This document shows positions 42,751 through 54,655 of a stretch of 64,000 nt of DNA, one piece after another. Position 1 is the first letter of the stretch. Each line of letters opens with the position of its first letter. The stretch spans positions 143,031,937-143,095,936 of the forward strand of contig OV884011.1 in assembly GCA_930367205.1 (NCBI GenBank), read 5' to 3'. The notes under the pieces are model-generated. The model was not told where the DNA came from and did no database searches. It saw nothing but the letters and a program-made list of their open reading frames with translations. The DNA is from Acanthosoma haemorrhoidale. Lineage: Eukaryota; Arthropoda; Insecta; Hemiptera; Acanthosomatidae. The position numbers and the translations under genes are program-made.

Positions 42751-44005
42751 TTAGGTCGAGCCATATTTATTTTGCTCTCATTAAATAACAAAATTATATT
42801 AATTTATTATGTATTCACCACTATTATCTATAACCTTCTCCCATTTTCCTGGCAGTTTCTCAATTCCTTCCTTGTAAAATGTGGTTGGTTTGGAATGGAA
42901 GAAGTTTTCGATAGCCTGCCTGACTTTCTCTTCAGAATTGAAGGTTTATCCATTCAAAAAGTTTTGTAAGGAACAGGAAAAGTGGCAGTCTATCGGGGCA
43001 AGAACTGGGGAGTAAGGTGAATGTGGTAAAACAGGCCATCCAAGCTCAAGAAATTTTTCTTGAGTCACCCTTGCTGTATGTGGTCGCGCATTGTCGTGTA
43101 AAAGAATGACGTTTTTGCGATTTTGCGATGTGCAGGATGCTTTTCATGGAGTTTCTTTGGCACTCATTGCAACTGCTGAACGTATCTATCCGCAGTAACC
43201 GTTAAATTTGACTTTGTAAGTGACTTTGTGGTGAATTATTCCTTGACGATCCCACTATACACACAATAAAATCTTTTTGCCATGGATGTTTCCTTTTGGA
43301 TCTGGTAGGGGTGGTTGATCCTTATCGAGCCACTGTCTTTTGCGGACTATAGTTAACCAATTTTTCATTGCCTGTTTAAATCCTGTTTGAAAAAGGCTCA
43401 ATTTTTACCCGTGAGAGCAGATTTGTGATGATTGGCATGGGATCTTCTTTATTACGTTAACTGAGGTTGTGAGGTACATACACTCCTAACTTGCTGACTT
43501 CCCCTAATTTATTCAGGTGGCGGTTAAGAGTTGATTTTGATGTATTCAACCTTTATGCTATACCTCTTGTTGATTGACGTGGATTTGCTCCAATGTTGCC
43601 TTAAAAGGTTGTCGCCAAAGTCGGAAGGACGTCCTGCCCTCGGTTCGTCTTTTAAGGTCGTATCTTGAGAACGGAATTTTATAAACCGATTTCTAACTGC
43701 CTGATCAGTTATTAGTCCTTCACCATATAAACTGCATATTTTTTCAGCTGTTGCCCTAGCACTATGGCCTTGTTTAAATTCCCAAAGCATTACATGACGA
43801 ATGAGTACTTTTTGACTCTCCATTTCAGAGGTTAAAAAAAAAACAGTTTAACGTAAAGTGTATCACACAAAACAGTTGACAAAAGACTTACTGAAGCCTC
43901 TTCTATATAGTGAAAACAAAAACTTGTCATGGTAACTCATTGTGGGTAGATACGAACAATAGATTCTACTTAGCTGCATTGAAAGTTACTTATGACTCGA
44001 CCTGA
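42751..44005 (-). mobile_element. mariner transposon with both TIRs
   Basis: 1,255 bp flanked by TA dinucleotides (42,749-42,750 and 44,006-44,007), the mariner target duplication. The left end is TTAGGTCGAGCCATATTTAT. The right end read inward is TCAGGTCGAGTCATAAGTAA. Both ends share AGGTCGAG.CATA. The transposase is on the minus strand. Length, TIRs and protein all fit the mariner family. Confidence 0.92.
42799..43823 (-). pseudogene. mariner transposase
   Basis: The N-terminus, MESQKVLIRHVMLWEFKQGH to DEPRAGRPSDF, contains the mariner helix-turn-helix region and the GRP linker. The C-terminal TAA is at 42,799 (KVIDNSGEYIIN). Catalytic core: the TGDE region reads TGNEKLVNYSPQ (first Asp changed to Asn) and an in-frame stop precedes it. 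ILLCVWWDRQGIIHH keeps the second Asp. HDNARPHTARVTQEKF then YSPVLAPIDCHF has Val where the third Asp of D,D34D belongs. Frameshifts lie near 43,590 and 43,350 and another stop near 43,200. The enzyme is inactive. Such transposases cut at the TIRs and reinsert at TA. Confidence 0.9.
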
Positions 44006-46280
44006 TAGTTAATGTGAATGGTACAATTTGAATGGTGAATGGCAAAAAGGAATTACTTGACGCCATGAAGGCAAAGGACATATGTTATACCTCACCACAA
44101 TTGTATTTAGGTTTTAAATTGCCAAGGTTACAGCAAATCAGGGATTGCAGCTTCTCAGTCATGTAGAGATAATCATGGACAGCTCTTGGGTTCAGATTGT
44201 TTGCTATTTATTAATTCATCTGCATACTTTCTCCGTGTCAGTCTGAACATAAGTATGAAACACTTGTACGACTCTGCAGCGTCCAGTTGCTGCATTCATC
44301 AACCTGAGTACTTCGGATTGCCATACCATTGTATTGTCAAGTTGCGGAATTCTTTCGCATGTTGGTATATCTGTGCTCCATGTGCCCTTTTGGGTCTATA
44401 AAGTAAAATAAAGTAAAAAAATGTCTCAAGGCTTTCTGTTTGAGGAGAATGACACCTTTGGCTCCATACATACACTATTCAAATTTATGACGAACTGTTT
44501 CCTTCAGGTAAAGGAAGGATTCTTCTTTGTACTTTTAATACTCTTGAATCATATCCACCTTCATCTTTTTCATATAATATAACCATCAATAATTACAAAA
44601 AAAATACCAATCCGTCATCTTCCGCTTTTATAATGATTAAGTGCATATACATGGGCCATAAGAAAGCACTAAAAGACTTACAGTGTACCCTTCGAATTAG
44701 GAATTAAGCCCCCGATGTAGAAGACCACTGCCTACGATGGCAGTTAGAGAGGGATGAGGGTTAGTTAGAGAAGTGCCTTAGCGGTGTCCCCTTGCTTTTA
44801 CAGATATTAGTCTGCCGGCGTACATGTGCGCCCCTGGGGCTTATCTCCACTTCACGGCTCATCTATTTCTTCTCTTTTGGAAATATGTTCACTCTTTACC
44901 TTCGTTTCTGCTCCTTTTCCCCGGGCTACAGATTACGGTTTCAACTCGCGCTGTCCTCAGATGAGGGCCTTAGTGAGGCTTTCTTGTTTCTCCTGGGCTA
45001 TTTACTCAGTTTTATCGCTACCTAAAAGATATAATAAACATGCGGACAGAAGATAAACTAGAACATACTAAATCATATAGTCATACCTACGAATGGATAC
45101 ACATTTTCAAAATGTAATAATATCGGAGTCTATAATTCTCGAAGCAAGTTTTACCGATAACCCAATTTTCGACTCGGCTTATGGTGTGTCATTGTAAATC
45201 TATTTTTACATAATATATTATTCATAATAATAATAGACCCAATTGTACTGGAATACGCGAACCACAGCCAACGAAATGCCCCGTGGTCCCGTCAACAGCG
45301 AGTGAGACGGGGTGTCTGTGCCGTGGTAAGGTTAAAAAGAAATAATGTTAATATATTTTTATTTACTTTTATATAGCTCTTTTTTCAAGGATTTCAAGAT
45401 TAAAAATTTCTACTTCTATTTTTTTTAATTATTTGGTCTTTTAAATACACTAGTAGTGGGACTCAACATTATATTTAGTAATATCTAATAACTGACATCC
45501 TTTGATATTATTTTCTACTATTTCCTTTCCCCTTAATTGTTTAGTTTTATCTCTATGAATCAGATAGTGGGCGTTGCGTATTTTAGGAAGGGCGAAGATT
45601 CTGGGCTTCTGAAGATGTACTGGGAATTAGGGTTAGTTTGCTTTTTTTCCCTTAAAGTAGTGTGTTGTAAATTTCCATCCCAGGATCCCATTATGAAGGG
45701 GTGGTTATTGTGTAGAATTAGCCTGGTAAATACTTCATTATTGTAGCTCATTATTACGATGTAATTGGCATCTTTGATACGATCATGGTTATCCATGATA
45801 CCAGGCTTGCTGAGACTTTTGGATATCCTTAAGATATTATTTCAGTTGCAACGATCTTGGTAGTCTCAATTTATGTGTCAGACCTTTCACACACCTGGGG
45901 GTACTGCGTCACAACCATATTGTGGTTTAGACTGGTGCAATAAAACTTCATTAAGTAAACATAATCATGTATAGATCTATTTAACAGTGCTTTGTATGAT
46001 TTGTGTTTGGGATTCCATGGTGCTCCAGTGTATTTCACCTCTACGTCAAGTTATCAAGTAGTTCGTTTCGCCAAGACAATATTTCCTTGGTCCGTACCAT
46101 TTCAAAACCACTCATTTGCATCAACATCCCTACAGTAACGATCATATGCTGTTCAAATCCTTAGTCTAATCTCAGCACAGAAGATACCGTCTTCAGAGCC
46201 AAACAACAACAGCATTCGACCTTTCCTTTCTATCCCATTTCTCTATTAACTAGAATTCTTTTACTCCTAATATCCAACAT
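44006..46280. other. Intergenic DNA
   Basis: More complex patches near 44,090-44,400, 44,700-45,020 and 45,240-45,330 (GCCCCGTGGTCCCGTCAAC), but no recognisable protein. Overlapping frames at 44,792-45,056 and 45,537-45,796 show no domain. Confidence 0.4.
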
Positions 46281-46497
46281 ACTTTGTCCATTTTTTTACG
46301 CATAACCCCTTTATTTATTAACATTTTTACAATTTACAATTTAGATTTACGATTTACAGATTTCTCCTCTTGCTGCATACGCAGATGCATTCGAAGGAGG
46401 GTAGAATTACATCAGCAATATCTTTTTGCAGTTAAAAGGTCAAATACATATATATACAAGACTATGTGATGGGGCTCACCTTCAGTTTACAATGTGG

Positions 46498-46545
46498 GAA
46501 ACTAAAAACTAAAACCTAAAACTAAAACCTAAGACTAAAGCAGGC
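46498..46545 (-). repeat. TTTTAGG/TTTTAGT short tandem array in JK2
   Basis: On the minus strand the end of the RT frame and following bases consist of repeated TTTTAGG and TTTTAGT units (about six). It is near, but not at, the element's 3' end. A second short array of TGTAAAT-like units is at 46,331-46,362. Confidence 0.6.
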
Positions 46546-47315
46546 AGGTACCCTGTAGTTTGCCATGAATGGGGGAACGGAGCAGGGGTTATCGTGTTAT
46601 GCACCGTGTTTATCAAGTATTGTAGGGAGTCGAAAAAATTGATATGTCCACGCTGAATGAACTCATCTACCGTAGGTAGCTCAAAGATTTCGTGAAGCTC
46701 ACTGTTGTTCCGCTGCTCGAATGAAGTATGTCTGACCACTTTCATCAGTATACCGTTTTGGAATTGTTGGAGTCGCCGAACTGTCGTATACGTCAGATGA
46801 CGAAAAAGCGGTGCACCATACTGCAGAGCAGGTCTGAATACACTCTTATATATCATGAGCTTTAGGCGCAGTGAGAGATTGGGGGAAGTCAATAAATGCG
46901 TAAGCCGATATGACTTCGTGCGAGTTTGCTTCAACTTCCACGCAAAATGCTTACTAAAATGAATGTGTCGGTTCATTTTAATCCCCAGATATACTAGGTT
47001 GTTGGCTGGTGTGTTTTGCTGCGTTCCTACTGTGTAAGTAGTAGGCATTTGACTTTTTCCCTTTTGGAAAGAGAAAATTACGCAGTCAGTCTTACCCGCG
47101 TTTACAGAGACATTGAGTCTCCCCAATCTCTCACTGATCTGGTTACAGACTACTTCAGCCTGTCTAAGAGTTACCTTGGTGCTCATGCTGCTACTGTACA
47201 CAGCTATGTCATCAGCGAAACCAGTAACTGTTGTGTTTTTATATCGGGGTCCTACAATGTCAGACGTACACGTTGAATAGTACAGGGGATAAAACGGCTC
47301 CTTGGGGTACTCCAT
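46509..47315 (-). pseudogene. JK2 ORF2: reverse transcriptase, YADD to C-terminus
   Basis: 268 codons uninterrupted. The first residues correspond to the motif before the catalytic loop. TVTGFADDIAVYSSS is the active-site box with both Asp residues (near residue 35). AGKTDCVIFSFQKGK, NLVYLGIKMNRHIHF and MIYKSVFRPALQYGAPLF are typical RT thumb and post-RT segments of Jockey-clade elements, and ELHEIFELPTVDEFIQRGHI closes it. ORF2 would copy LINE RNA at the nicked target. The 5' truncation removes the endonuclease and fingers. The fact that it is open suggests recent insertion. The plus-strand frame at 47,016-47,276 is a shadow. Confidence 0.9.
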
Positions 47316-47426
47316 AGGTCAATGGCACAGCTTCGGAGAAGCTATCACCCTCCCGAAGCTGTGCCACTGACCTTTGGAGTACCCCCAAGAAGCTATTTTA
47401 TCCCCTGTACTATTCACTTTGTCCAT

Positions 47427-48279
47427 ATTTTTTTTGTTTACCTTTATCTCAGTGCGGTGCTTTTTTTTTGTTCTGACAGAATTTGATTTATTTATCTGAT
47501 ATTTGAGTGAGTTTTAAATGAATAACGTCTGCAAACGCCACAAGGAACGTCTCTGTTCCGACAATAGGGTAGCGAGTCATGAATATGTTAAATTAGTTGA
47601 CAGCTCTTATTACAAAACCGAACTTGTATAAGTTACCGTTAGACAAAATTTTGCAAAATGAATAACTATGAGGCCATTGCCGATAGGATTCAAATGCCTA
47701 AAATAACAGGAGATGGAGCAGTATATCTCGTAACGGGTTTAATGTACTTCCGCCACCACACTAACCATTTCATTTCCTAATAATTTTGGCGAGGAGTCGG
47801 AGGAATAGCAAGCAGCACCTCCTCAGAGAATCAGGCTCTGCGTGTGCTCCCTTGTACATTTTACTGGTTTCCGTTTTGTAATTAAACCTAAAAATGCCAA
47901 TTTGATTTTCATTGATAAACGAATTTGGGAAATTGTTAATCACTTTTTACTACAAGCTTCAATAATCTATACATTTTATAGTTTATATTTAAGTATTTAT
48001 TATTTATTGAGTAAACAATGTTATATAGGGTTTTAAGGTATAGTTAAAATATTTGTAACAACTATAATTAGCAATATTAGAAATAGTATTCCTCTTAATA
48101 TTGTCCTCTAGCCCCTCAATCTCCGAAGAGATGGTGAATAAGGTTTCCCAAAATCTGAAACATTTTCTCAAAAAGCAAGGGAATAAGACACTAATAGAAG
48201 ACTAGGACACTAAGCCCTTGCTTATTTGCATACAAGGAACATTTTAAAATTTGAGAGATAAGTTACGATAATATATTTT
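47427..48279. other. Intergenic DNA
   Basis: Moderately AT-rich; no recognised gene. The frame at 47,842-48,036 is not recognised. Confidence 0.45.
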
Positions 48280-48985
48280 ATTCAATTATTTTTACAGGAG
48301 TATTTGAGGGGAAAATAGAATGAATCCATTCCTCCTATAACAAATACCAACCTTTCTCCAAGAGGTTTTCCCTCAATGTTGATTAGAAGGCTGAGAGGTT
48401 TAACGAGCGTGTGTGAGTGTGTGAATGCCTTCTTATAAGAGGGAGAGAGATAGCTGAGGGGGTAGGAGAAGAAAGAGACGTGGAGACGGTTAGATGGAAG
48501 TAGTGAAGAGGGATGGGGGGGGGGGGAGGGAGAGATACAGACGAAGGAAGACTTGCCTTGAAGACCTCTCATTTAGCAGCTGATTAAACTCGAATAGAGC
48601 CCGGCCTGAGGGGAATGAACGGGGAGCCGGGAACATAGGAAAGGTTTTACTGTGTAGAGGGCCAGAGTAGCACCAATTACCGGCCCTCGCCAACAAACCG
48701 ACCCCCATCGGCCGCTGCGCGACAAAAGGGATTTTAACAACTTTATTGCCCCCACGCAGGCTAATAAAGGCATTTACTTATTGTCTGCTAGGTCCTGCCG
48801 GAACTCTGACTGCTGACTTCAAAGTGCCTATTCGCAACTTGAATGAACCCAAAAGGAGGATCGTTGCCATTCAGCTCAAAGAGACTGCGGTAGAAGTGAA
48901 GACTTCAACGAATCTTTGTCTTAAGCCATCGGATATATTTATTTTGTTGGGGTGGTCACTCACTTTGGGGCTTTATTAATTGACT
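48280..48985. other. GC-richer non-coding island (candidate cis-regulatory)
   Basis: Overlapping small frames on both strands argue against coding. It contains a G-run at 48,515-48,527, several GC-rich blocks, AACTTTATTGCCCCC and CTAATAAAGGCATTTAC near 48,738-48,778 (posterior-Hox-like TTTAT cores). The best part is about 48,560-48,960. No repeat partner in the window. Confidence 0.3.
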
Positions 48986-49189
48986 AAAATACACCCCTTC
49001 ATCCCACAAAATATAAGTATATATTTATGTACTAGCACTTGCCCACCTTATCATCATGCAATACTACAATACATAAAGAGATCAATTTTCAGAATTCTAC
49101 AAAGATGTGGAAATGACATTGACATGGTGGCATTAAATTTTAAATTAAAATTCTATAATATTTCAGCTAATAATACGTTAAACGTTTCT

Positions 49190-50394
49190 TTTTAAATGAA
49201 GGAATAGAGAAAAATAAAATGGAATAATTGGACAGAGTGGATTCTTTTTGTAGAGAGACCTATCTGAAGGTTAGGTAAAGTAATTGAGTGCGCGAGACCT
49301 GCACACGAGACCGGGTGAGATGTAGGTGATCTAGGGACAGTGGTGAGAGCCCTCTGGGGGGGGGGGGGTGTACGTAGTGTAACAAGGCAATGGGTAATGA
49401 TTCGATCATATATAGAGTAAATTTGCATGCGTTTTGTCATTGCCTGCCAGGGGCTTGTTGATTTAAGTCATGATATCGACCTGCTTTTCCACACCTGCAG
49501 ACCTGTTGAGCTACTACCTAGTGGGTAGTGGTGGAGGTCGAAGGTCACAGAAACTGGGTTCTTATAATGCTGGTTCATGTGTTGTGTTCTGATATCTTCT
49601 GTGATGGTGACCCCCACAAATTTGTCGAGGTGTCAGACAATCTCATTTTGCGATAAGGGTTAAAGACCGAGGAGCGGATAATTCTATTGTTGAGCTGTTG
49701 GAGTTGCACTGGTCGTTATGGGATGGCGAAACTCGAACAGCGGAGTCCCAAACAATAGTGCAGTTATCAAAACACTTTAATAAATTGACAGACATAAATT
49801 GATCTGAGTGATATTGCCGGACTGGAGATGGTGTGACGAAGAGAGTACTAAGTTGTACGTACTCTTTTTAGTTTTTTTTCTAAGGTGGTTACCGAATGTC
49901 TGCCTAGGTTGATTTCTAAGTACCTGATGTTGTTAGTGACATTGCGGTCCTTCCCGTCTATTTTGAAGCTTATTGGGAGTTTTCTCTTCCCATGTTGGAA
50001 TGAGAAGATGATCCCTTGGGTCTTGGCTGGGTTAACTCAATAGCAGGAGACCTGATAAGCTGGTGACCCAGAGTGGTTCTTGTGCCAGTAGCAGGTCCAG
50101 TGTAGTTGTCTAGTTGGGGTCGTTGTAATGCCTGAAGGTTGGTAGTCCTGGTTGGAGAACCATGAACGGACTCTTTGTGATGTAGCACCCTAGAACATTG
50201 GCTCGTGTAGCACTCCACCAGCTTCGATTGACGTTCAGCTCCTCTCCAATATTGAGTCCGAATCTTGTGAGATCGTAAGAGTGAGATTGGATCTTGGCCT
50301 TCTGTAGATACCGGTTGGGGGCTAAAGATGTAGTGTTTGACTTCTGGGGGCTTGCTACCACACTTCCGATTTTCAGTGCCCTGAAGTTAGACAT
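49190..50394 (-). pseudogene. JK2 ORF2: endonuclease and RT remnants
   Basis: IGEELNVNRSWWSATRANVL corresponds to the endonuclease GGDLNxxxxxW segment and VLQPGLPTFRHYNDP to its C-terminal PT motif. AKTQGIIFSFQHGKRKLPIS, NNIRYLEINLGRH and LRSIYVCQFIKVF match the distal RT seen in 46,509-47,315. The end (PHPVSCAGLAHSITLPNLQI) corresponds to the fragment at 51,788-52,015. Stops are frequent. The ATG-initiated frame at 50,394 is open for 94 codons. Confidence 0.7.
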
Positions 50395-50541
50395 TGTAAC
50401 CTGGCAAGTGGCATTAGCTGTCCTTCTTCAGTCTAGTGTCAATGAGAGCGGTGACGTCCGGGCCATGACAGTATATATTGTCTCGATATCTCCTTGTTTG
50501 GGTCACAAACGTTATAATTGAGAACCTATCATTTCGTCATT

Positions 50542-51060
50542 TTATCCAGTCTGGCTAACACCCTGTCGATAAGAAAAATGAGCTGTTATGTCAGTTGGTT
50601 CGTGACTGAAATCATGGCACTCGTCATGGTGAACATAGCTACGATTTTCGAGGCAGGGGGAACTATAGGCGTACGTTGAGGAAGGGGGATATTCTTCAGA
50701 TTTCTTAAGGAGGTCGCCTGCGAGTAGGAGGCTGTCTGCCTGGATGGGAGAGGTGCTAGGGTGTAGTAAGTGGACCTTTGTGGTCTGGTTGTCCAGTTCT
50801 GGGATTGTTGGCGCAGCTCCATTGCCTGCAGAATTTTGAGCCTGTACCGACATTGTTGGTACGATGCAACATGTCCTTCCCCAGAGTTGACTCACAGATG
50901 TGGTATCACCAGGTCGCACAGGTACTTTTTGGTGTCGTGTGGTTTGCTGCACCTCACCTCACACTTGGTGGTTTAATTCAGTTCCCCCATGTGTGGCCTT
51001 ACTCTTGCCAGTTTAGGCACATTGGGATGCATCTTTTTTCACTGAAAGTGGTCATCCTAA
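50542..51060 (-). pseudogene. JK2 ORF1 (nucleic-acid-binding) C-terminal part
   Basis: One frame reads RCSKPHDTKKYLCDLVIPHL followed by a stop, then VNSGEGHVASYQQCRYRLKI, a degenerate pair of zinc knuckles as at the end of Jockey-clade ORF1 proteins (expected Cys residues replaced by Ser or Tyr). A Pro/Ser-rich region follows (50,586-50,822 and 50,542-50,952 in two frames). ORF1 proteins bind LINE RNA. Confidence 0.65.
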
Positions 51061-51090
51061 GTCAAACGCTATTAATGTGCATGGTTAGCA

Positions 51091-51719
51091 TAATTTTCTC
51101 CGCAGTCCCGAATCAATAACGCCGATGTCACATTGATCGGTGTAATCGATAAACATAAATATGCTCCCTACAATTAGGATATGGTTTTTAATTTCCTGCA
51201 TGACTCAGTAGTTATTTATTTTATGTTCGAGTTTAACTCATAACTGTTCAAATTCCCCTGTCCTGAGAGTGGTAGAGGCATCGTTTTTGTGATAATGGCT
51301 GTTTGGGTGACTGGATTGGTACAGCATACAACAGGTGTTGAACGGAGTTCAGTGGCTAAAGTATTTCCTAGGGTTTTCGGGGATGGTTCTAGGGCTGCAA
51401 TGGCGCTTGGGGTATTAAAATCCCTCTAGTTGTGCATGTTCGGTTACAGCGCTCGCAGGGGATTCGCTTTCCCCACAGGTGATATGCCTTTTAGAGCCCT
51501 GAAGTATTTTTGGGTCTGAGATCTTTTTAATTAGTCATAGTGGGTTCAGCACCGTGCAATGCACGCCCGAGTAGGAAGGTATGGTCTGCCTCCCTAATAC
51601 TAAAGGAAATTCTTTCACCTTTTGTCGTCACAGCAGATTCCTAATGTCACGGGAACAAAGGACCACTATTAGCCACTTAATATTGGATCTCTCTTCACAA
51701 CAATAGCTGGATAGGATTT
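51091..51719. other. Probable TE-derived DNA, unassigned
   Basis: Lies between two JK2 pieces on the same strand and may be decayed ORF1 or endonuclease sequence of the second copy, but no motif could be recognised. Confidence 0.3.
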
Positions 51720-52015
51720 CGATCATACGCTGGTCAGTTTTTGTCCCCCACGAATTTGTAAATTAAGGATTGAAACATAAATGGAATTTATTCAGAATTA
51801 GTGCATTCTTTTTCTAGAAGGGGCCTATCTGAAGATTGGGTAAATGAATTAAGGAGTGAGGGATACCTCGGGTGAGGCATATTGTTAAACATTCGGTTTC
51901 TTAAGTGCTGCAATGAGTCAAAAAAAAAACTTGATGTGTCTCCGGTGGTGAACTCACTCACCGACGGTGCACCAAGTCTTGCGCCAGACCAAGGGCTCCT
52001 GTGAACTAGCCCCAA
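51720..52015 (-). pseudogene. JK2 ORF2 C-terminal fragment (second copy)
   Basis: LGAPSVSEFTTGDTSSFFFD and SLQHLRNRM correspond to ELPTVDEFIQRGHINFFDSL of the 46.5-kb copy. LLNSFTQSSDRPLLEKE matches the end of the 49.2-kb copy. The fragment ends in an apparent 3' region near 51,780. Only the ORF2 tail is present. Confidence 0.65.
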
Positions 52016-54180
52016 TTCATTCTCTAGGAACCATTATATACATAGTTTGTTTTTTAGTTAACAGTTCACATTATTTCGAAATATTTGCATTTTATATAAA
52101 ACAGAGTATAATTACATTATAATGATTGCCTTGCTATATCAGACGGAGTATAGGAAAATTTAGTCTTGTCCGTGAAAAGGTTGGCACTACTTTATTTGTT
52201 CATTCTACTGGTTTGCTCAATGTAACATGTTTATAGTATACATCTATTTTACTTTTTACTATTTATGAGGAAACGTTTAATATTTGAACGGTTTTAACAC
52301 TTAATTTTGACTTATTTATTTATTACTTTGATACCAAATAAAGCAAAAAATGAGGCACAATATGAAAAACGAAGGGAGTATGGTCAAAAAAAAAAAAAAA
52401 TAAATAACATGACTCAGTAGAATGGACAAAGCAAAGCCTTATAAATAAAAAATAAATAACAAGGAACATTAGTGAAACAAATCGTTTCACATTTTCTACA
52501 ACAGGCCTAAGAAATATCCTTCACAGTATGCCCAAAAGACCTCTATTTTGACCAATTCGACACTGTTGTCGTTCAAATAACAATTCGCCGTAAACCAATC
52601 ACCATCCATATTTACCTTTGTCGGCCAACATGACCTTTGACCTGGCCACAAGTCATCATCTGATTTAACTTTATAATGATTGATCACCGCCTTAGCAGTT
52701 CCACCGTAGGCATAAATTTCCTGAAATTAGCCAAGATGATTAAATGTGTTTCATATGTATTGGTTGGATATTTTCGTTTCAATAATTTTATAATTGAGAT
52801 TCACGAGATTTGGTATAAATTAGCAAAATCCTCCTGATATTTGTACTAAAGCAAGATTTCAATATTAATTTCCCTCTAGTAACAGGTTTACTGAACAGCC
52901 CACCATGATGGAACATCACATGATGGTACCGCGAACCTTATTCGTCATTCCATTTCTCATCACGTCGTCCTTTTGATTGTACACGATTTTCTACAAGCCA
53001 CAGCTGTGTAAATTCGCAAATTTTCCTTCCCACCCACCATGGCAACGAGATCTACTGTCCACCAAACAAGTCAATTTCCAACTCAAAACTTACCCTCTCT
53101 ATTAACTCAATTAGAAACCATTATCCCTTGCGGTTAGTGATTTAAATGCAAAATCACAAGCTGTGGAGCTGAAGAACAATTATTTCCTGATTATATAGCA
53201 TTATTATAGCATAGCATTTTTAACCACAAACTCCACCACATTTTACCCTCATAAAATCCTGCGTATCGTTGATTTTTTCATACACCATGGATTAGGAACG
53301 ATAAATTCGTCCAATACATCGCTCGATGGCTATCATCCGATTATAGTTTTTACCCCTCACACTTTCTGTATTGCCAATCCTCTAACTAAATCTTGCTTCA
53401 TTCGTCAGGAGCCCAGTTGGCTAAGACCTCTCTAAAATGAACTTCCAACACATTTTGTCTACTGGTAACATTGTATACTAATTTTACTCTAATTTAATAA
53501 TCTCCGGCTTATATGAAGCTCATATTTTAAGCAATGCATAATACTTATCTTGTGAGGAGTTGTGTTTTATTTTATTCACCTCACAAGGTTCTTGAGCATT
53601 GACTACCACTATGAAAGAACTTTGCCTTGTAGGTTGTTCACGGTCTACCATTACGGGTAGATTTAGCCGTGATTAATGGTAATTGGCGTCCACTAAAAAG
53701 ATTTCCAGTCAGGCATATCTTATTCTTCTTAGTGTTATAGTTTTGCATGACCTCAGTAGGTTGAAAAATCAAACAATCATATGTTATAACCCTTTTCTAG
53801 CGTTAATTTCGAGGGGCCATTTTCGTTTTCTTTACAGCAAATACGTATTTGCATTATTATGCAATGTTATTATGAGTAATGTTATTCATTTGCACACATC
53901 TACTAAAGGTATTTTATTTGTTATTTTCTTTATGTGAAAATCTAGGTATGTAGGTTGTGAATTAATGAATTCTGCGATTGTGAATTTGCTGCGTTCGTGC
54001 ATATATTTTATTTTTATTTTTCCTGCATTTATCTTGTTTTTTTATATTTTTTTATTTTTACAGTTATTTTAATAATTCTAATAATAATATGTGACCTTTA
54101 TGGGTTTACATAAATTTTATTTCATTTTTTAATACATATTTTATTTCTCATCTTCTTGTAAATTTTGGTAAAGTGTGGTA
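52016..54180. other. AT-rich DNA, no gene recognised
   Basis: Includes an A-run near 52,387-52,400 and a short inverted repeat CTTGTGAGG...CCTCACAAG (53,549-53,589). Open frames at 52,496-52,687 and 53,683-53,937 carry no recognised domain. Confidence 0.5.
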
Positions 54181-54303
54181 CTGTTAAGGGATACACTGAG
54201 GGATACACTAGCCCTGGTGACAACTGGAGGGTTGTTTGAGTTTATGTCCTGGACAAGCGTTTCATGACGGGTTTACTATCTGACTCCATTTTTTGATAGG
54301 TAT

Positions 54304-54655
54304 GTGCCTTGACAATGCACTATGTTCAGGAGAAGAGGTATAGGGTAGGTAGTTTGTGTGGTCTTGGAATGACCACGAATTCACACTCCTGTGTACTGAG
54401 TGTAGCTGTGGGTTGCCGAAGTCCGTCCGGATCCGAAAGGCGAGTGTGAACCGGAGAGAGGTAGACTGAATTGTCACGGGGAACACTGCTGGGTAAGTTT
54501 GCAGGGCCGCGACAACCGTTGTTCACTAGGGAGAGGTCTCTCCCAACGAGGTACTAGTTTTAGTGAGACGAAGGCAGAGGTTCCCACTAGGAAGGTCTGA
54601 CGACGCCGGACTAAAACATAGCGAGGTTAGGAGAGAAGAGATGCAGAGGTTTTTC
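54304..54655. repeat. Dispersed repeat R1, copy 2
   Basis: Partner of 18,357-18,705, with the same block order and hairpin (TGTGGTC...GACCACG, 54,357-54,377). It carries a local duplication (TAGGGAGAGGTCTCTCCC) absent from copy 1. Confidence 0.7.

Larger units (their letters stand above)
46292..47415 (-). mobile_element. JK2 LINE, 5'-truncated with 5' inversion and TSDs
   Basis: Flanked by an identical ACTTTGTCCAT (46,281-46,291 and 47,416-47,426). On the minus strand it has a T-run next to the left duplication (short poly-A), an AATAAA-containing 3' UTR, the distal RT frame, and at its 5' end a 63-bp inverted copy of its own adjacent sequence (arms 47,274-47,336 and 47,353-47,416). Confidence 0.85.
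49190..51090 (-). mobile_element. JK2-type LINE, ORF1 to 3' end, degenerate
   Basis: On the minus strand, ORF1 zinc-knuckle sequence (about 51,060-50,540), an endonuclease remnant (50,394-50,110), a distal RT remnant (50,100-49,560) and the tail peptide (49,440-49,190) occur in the correct order. Most of the RT and part of the endonuclease are missing. A G-run at 49,357-49,368 interrupts it. Confidence 0.75.

Noticed and set aside
44792..45056. Overlapping plus-strand frames of 76-77 codons
   Set aside because: No domain, repeat relationship or splice evidence; two overlapping frames are open at once, which suggests composition rather than coding.
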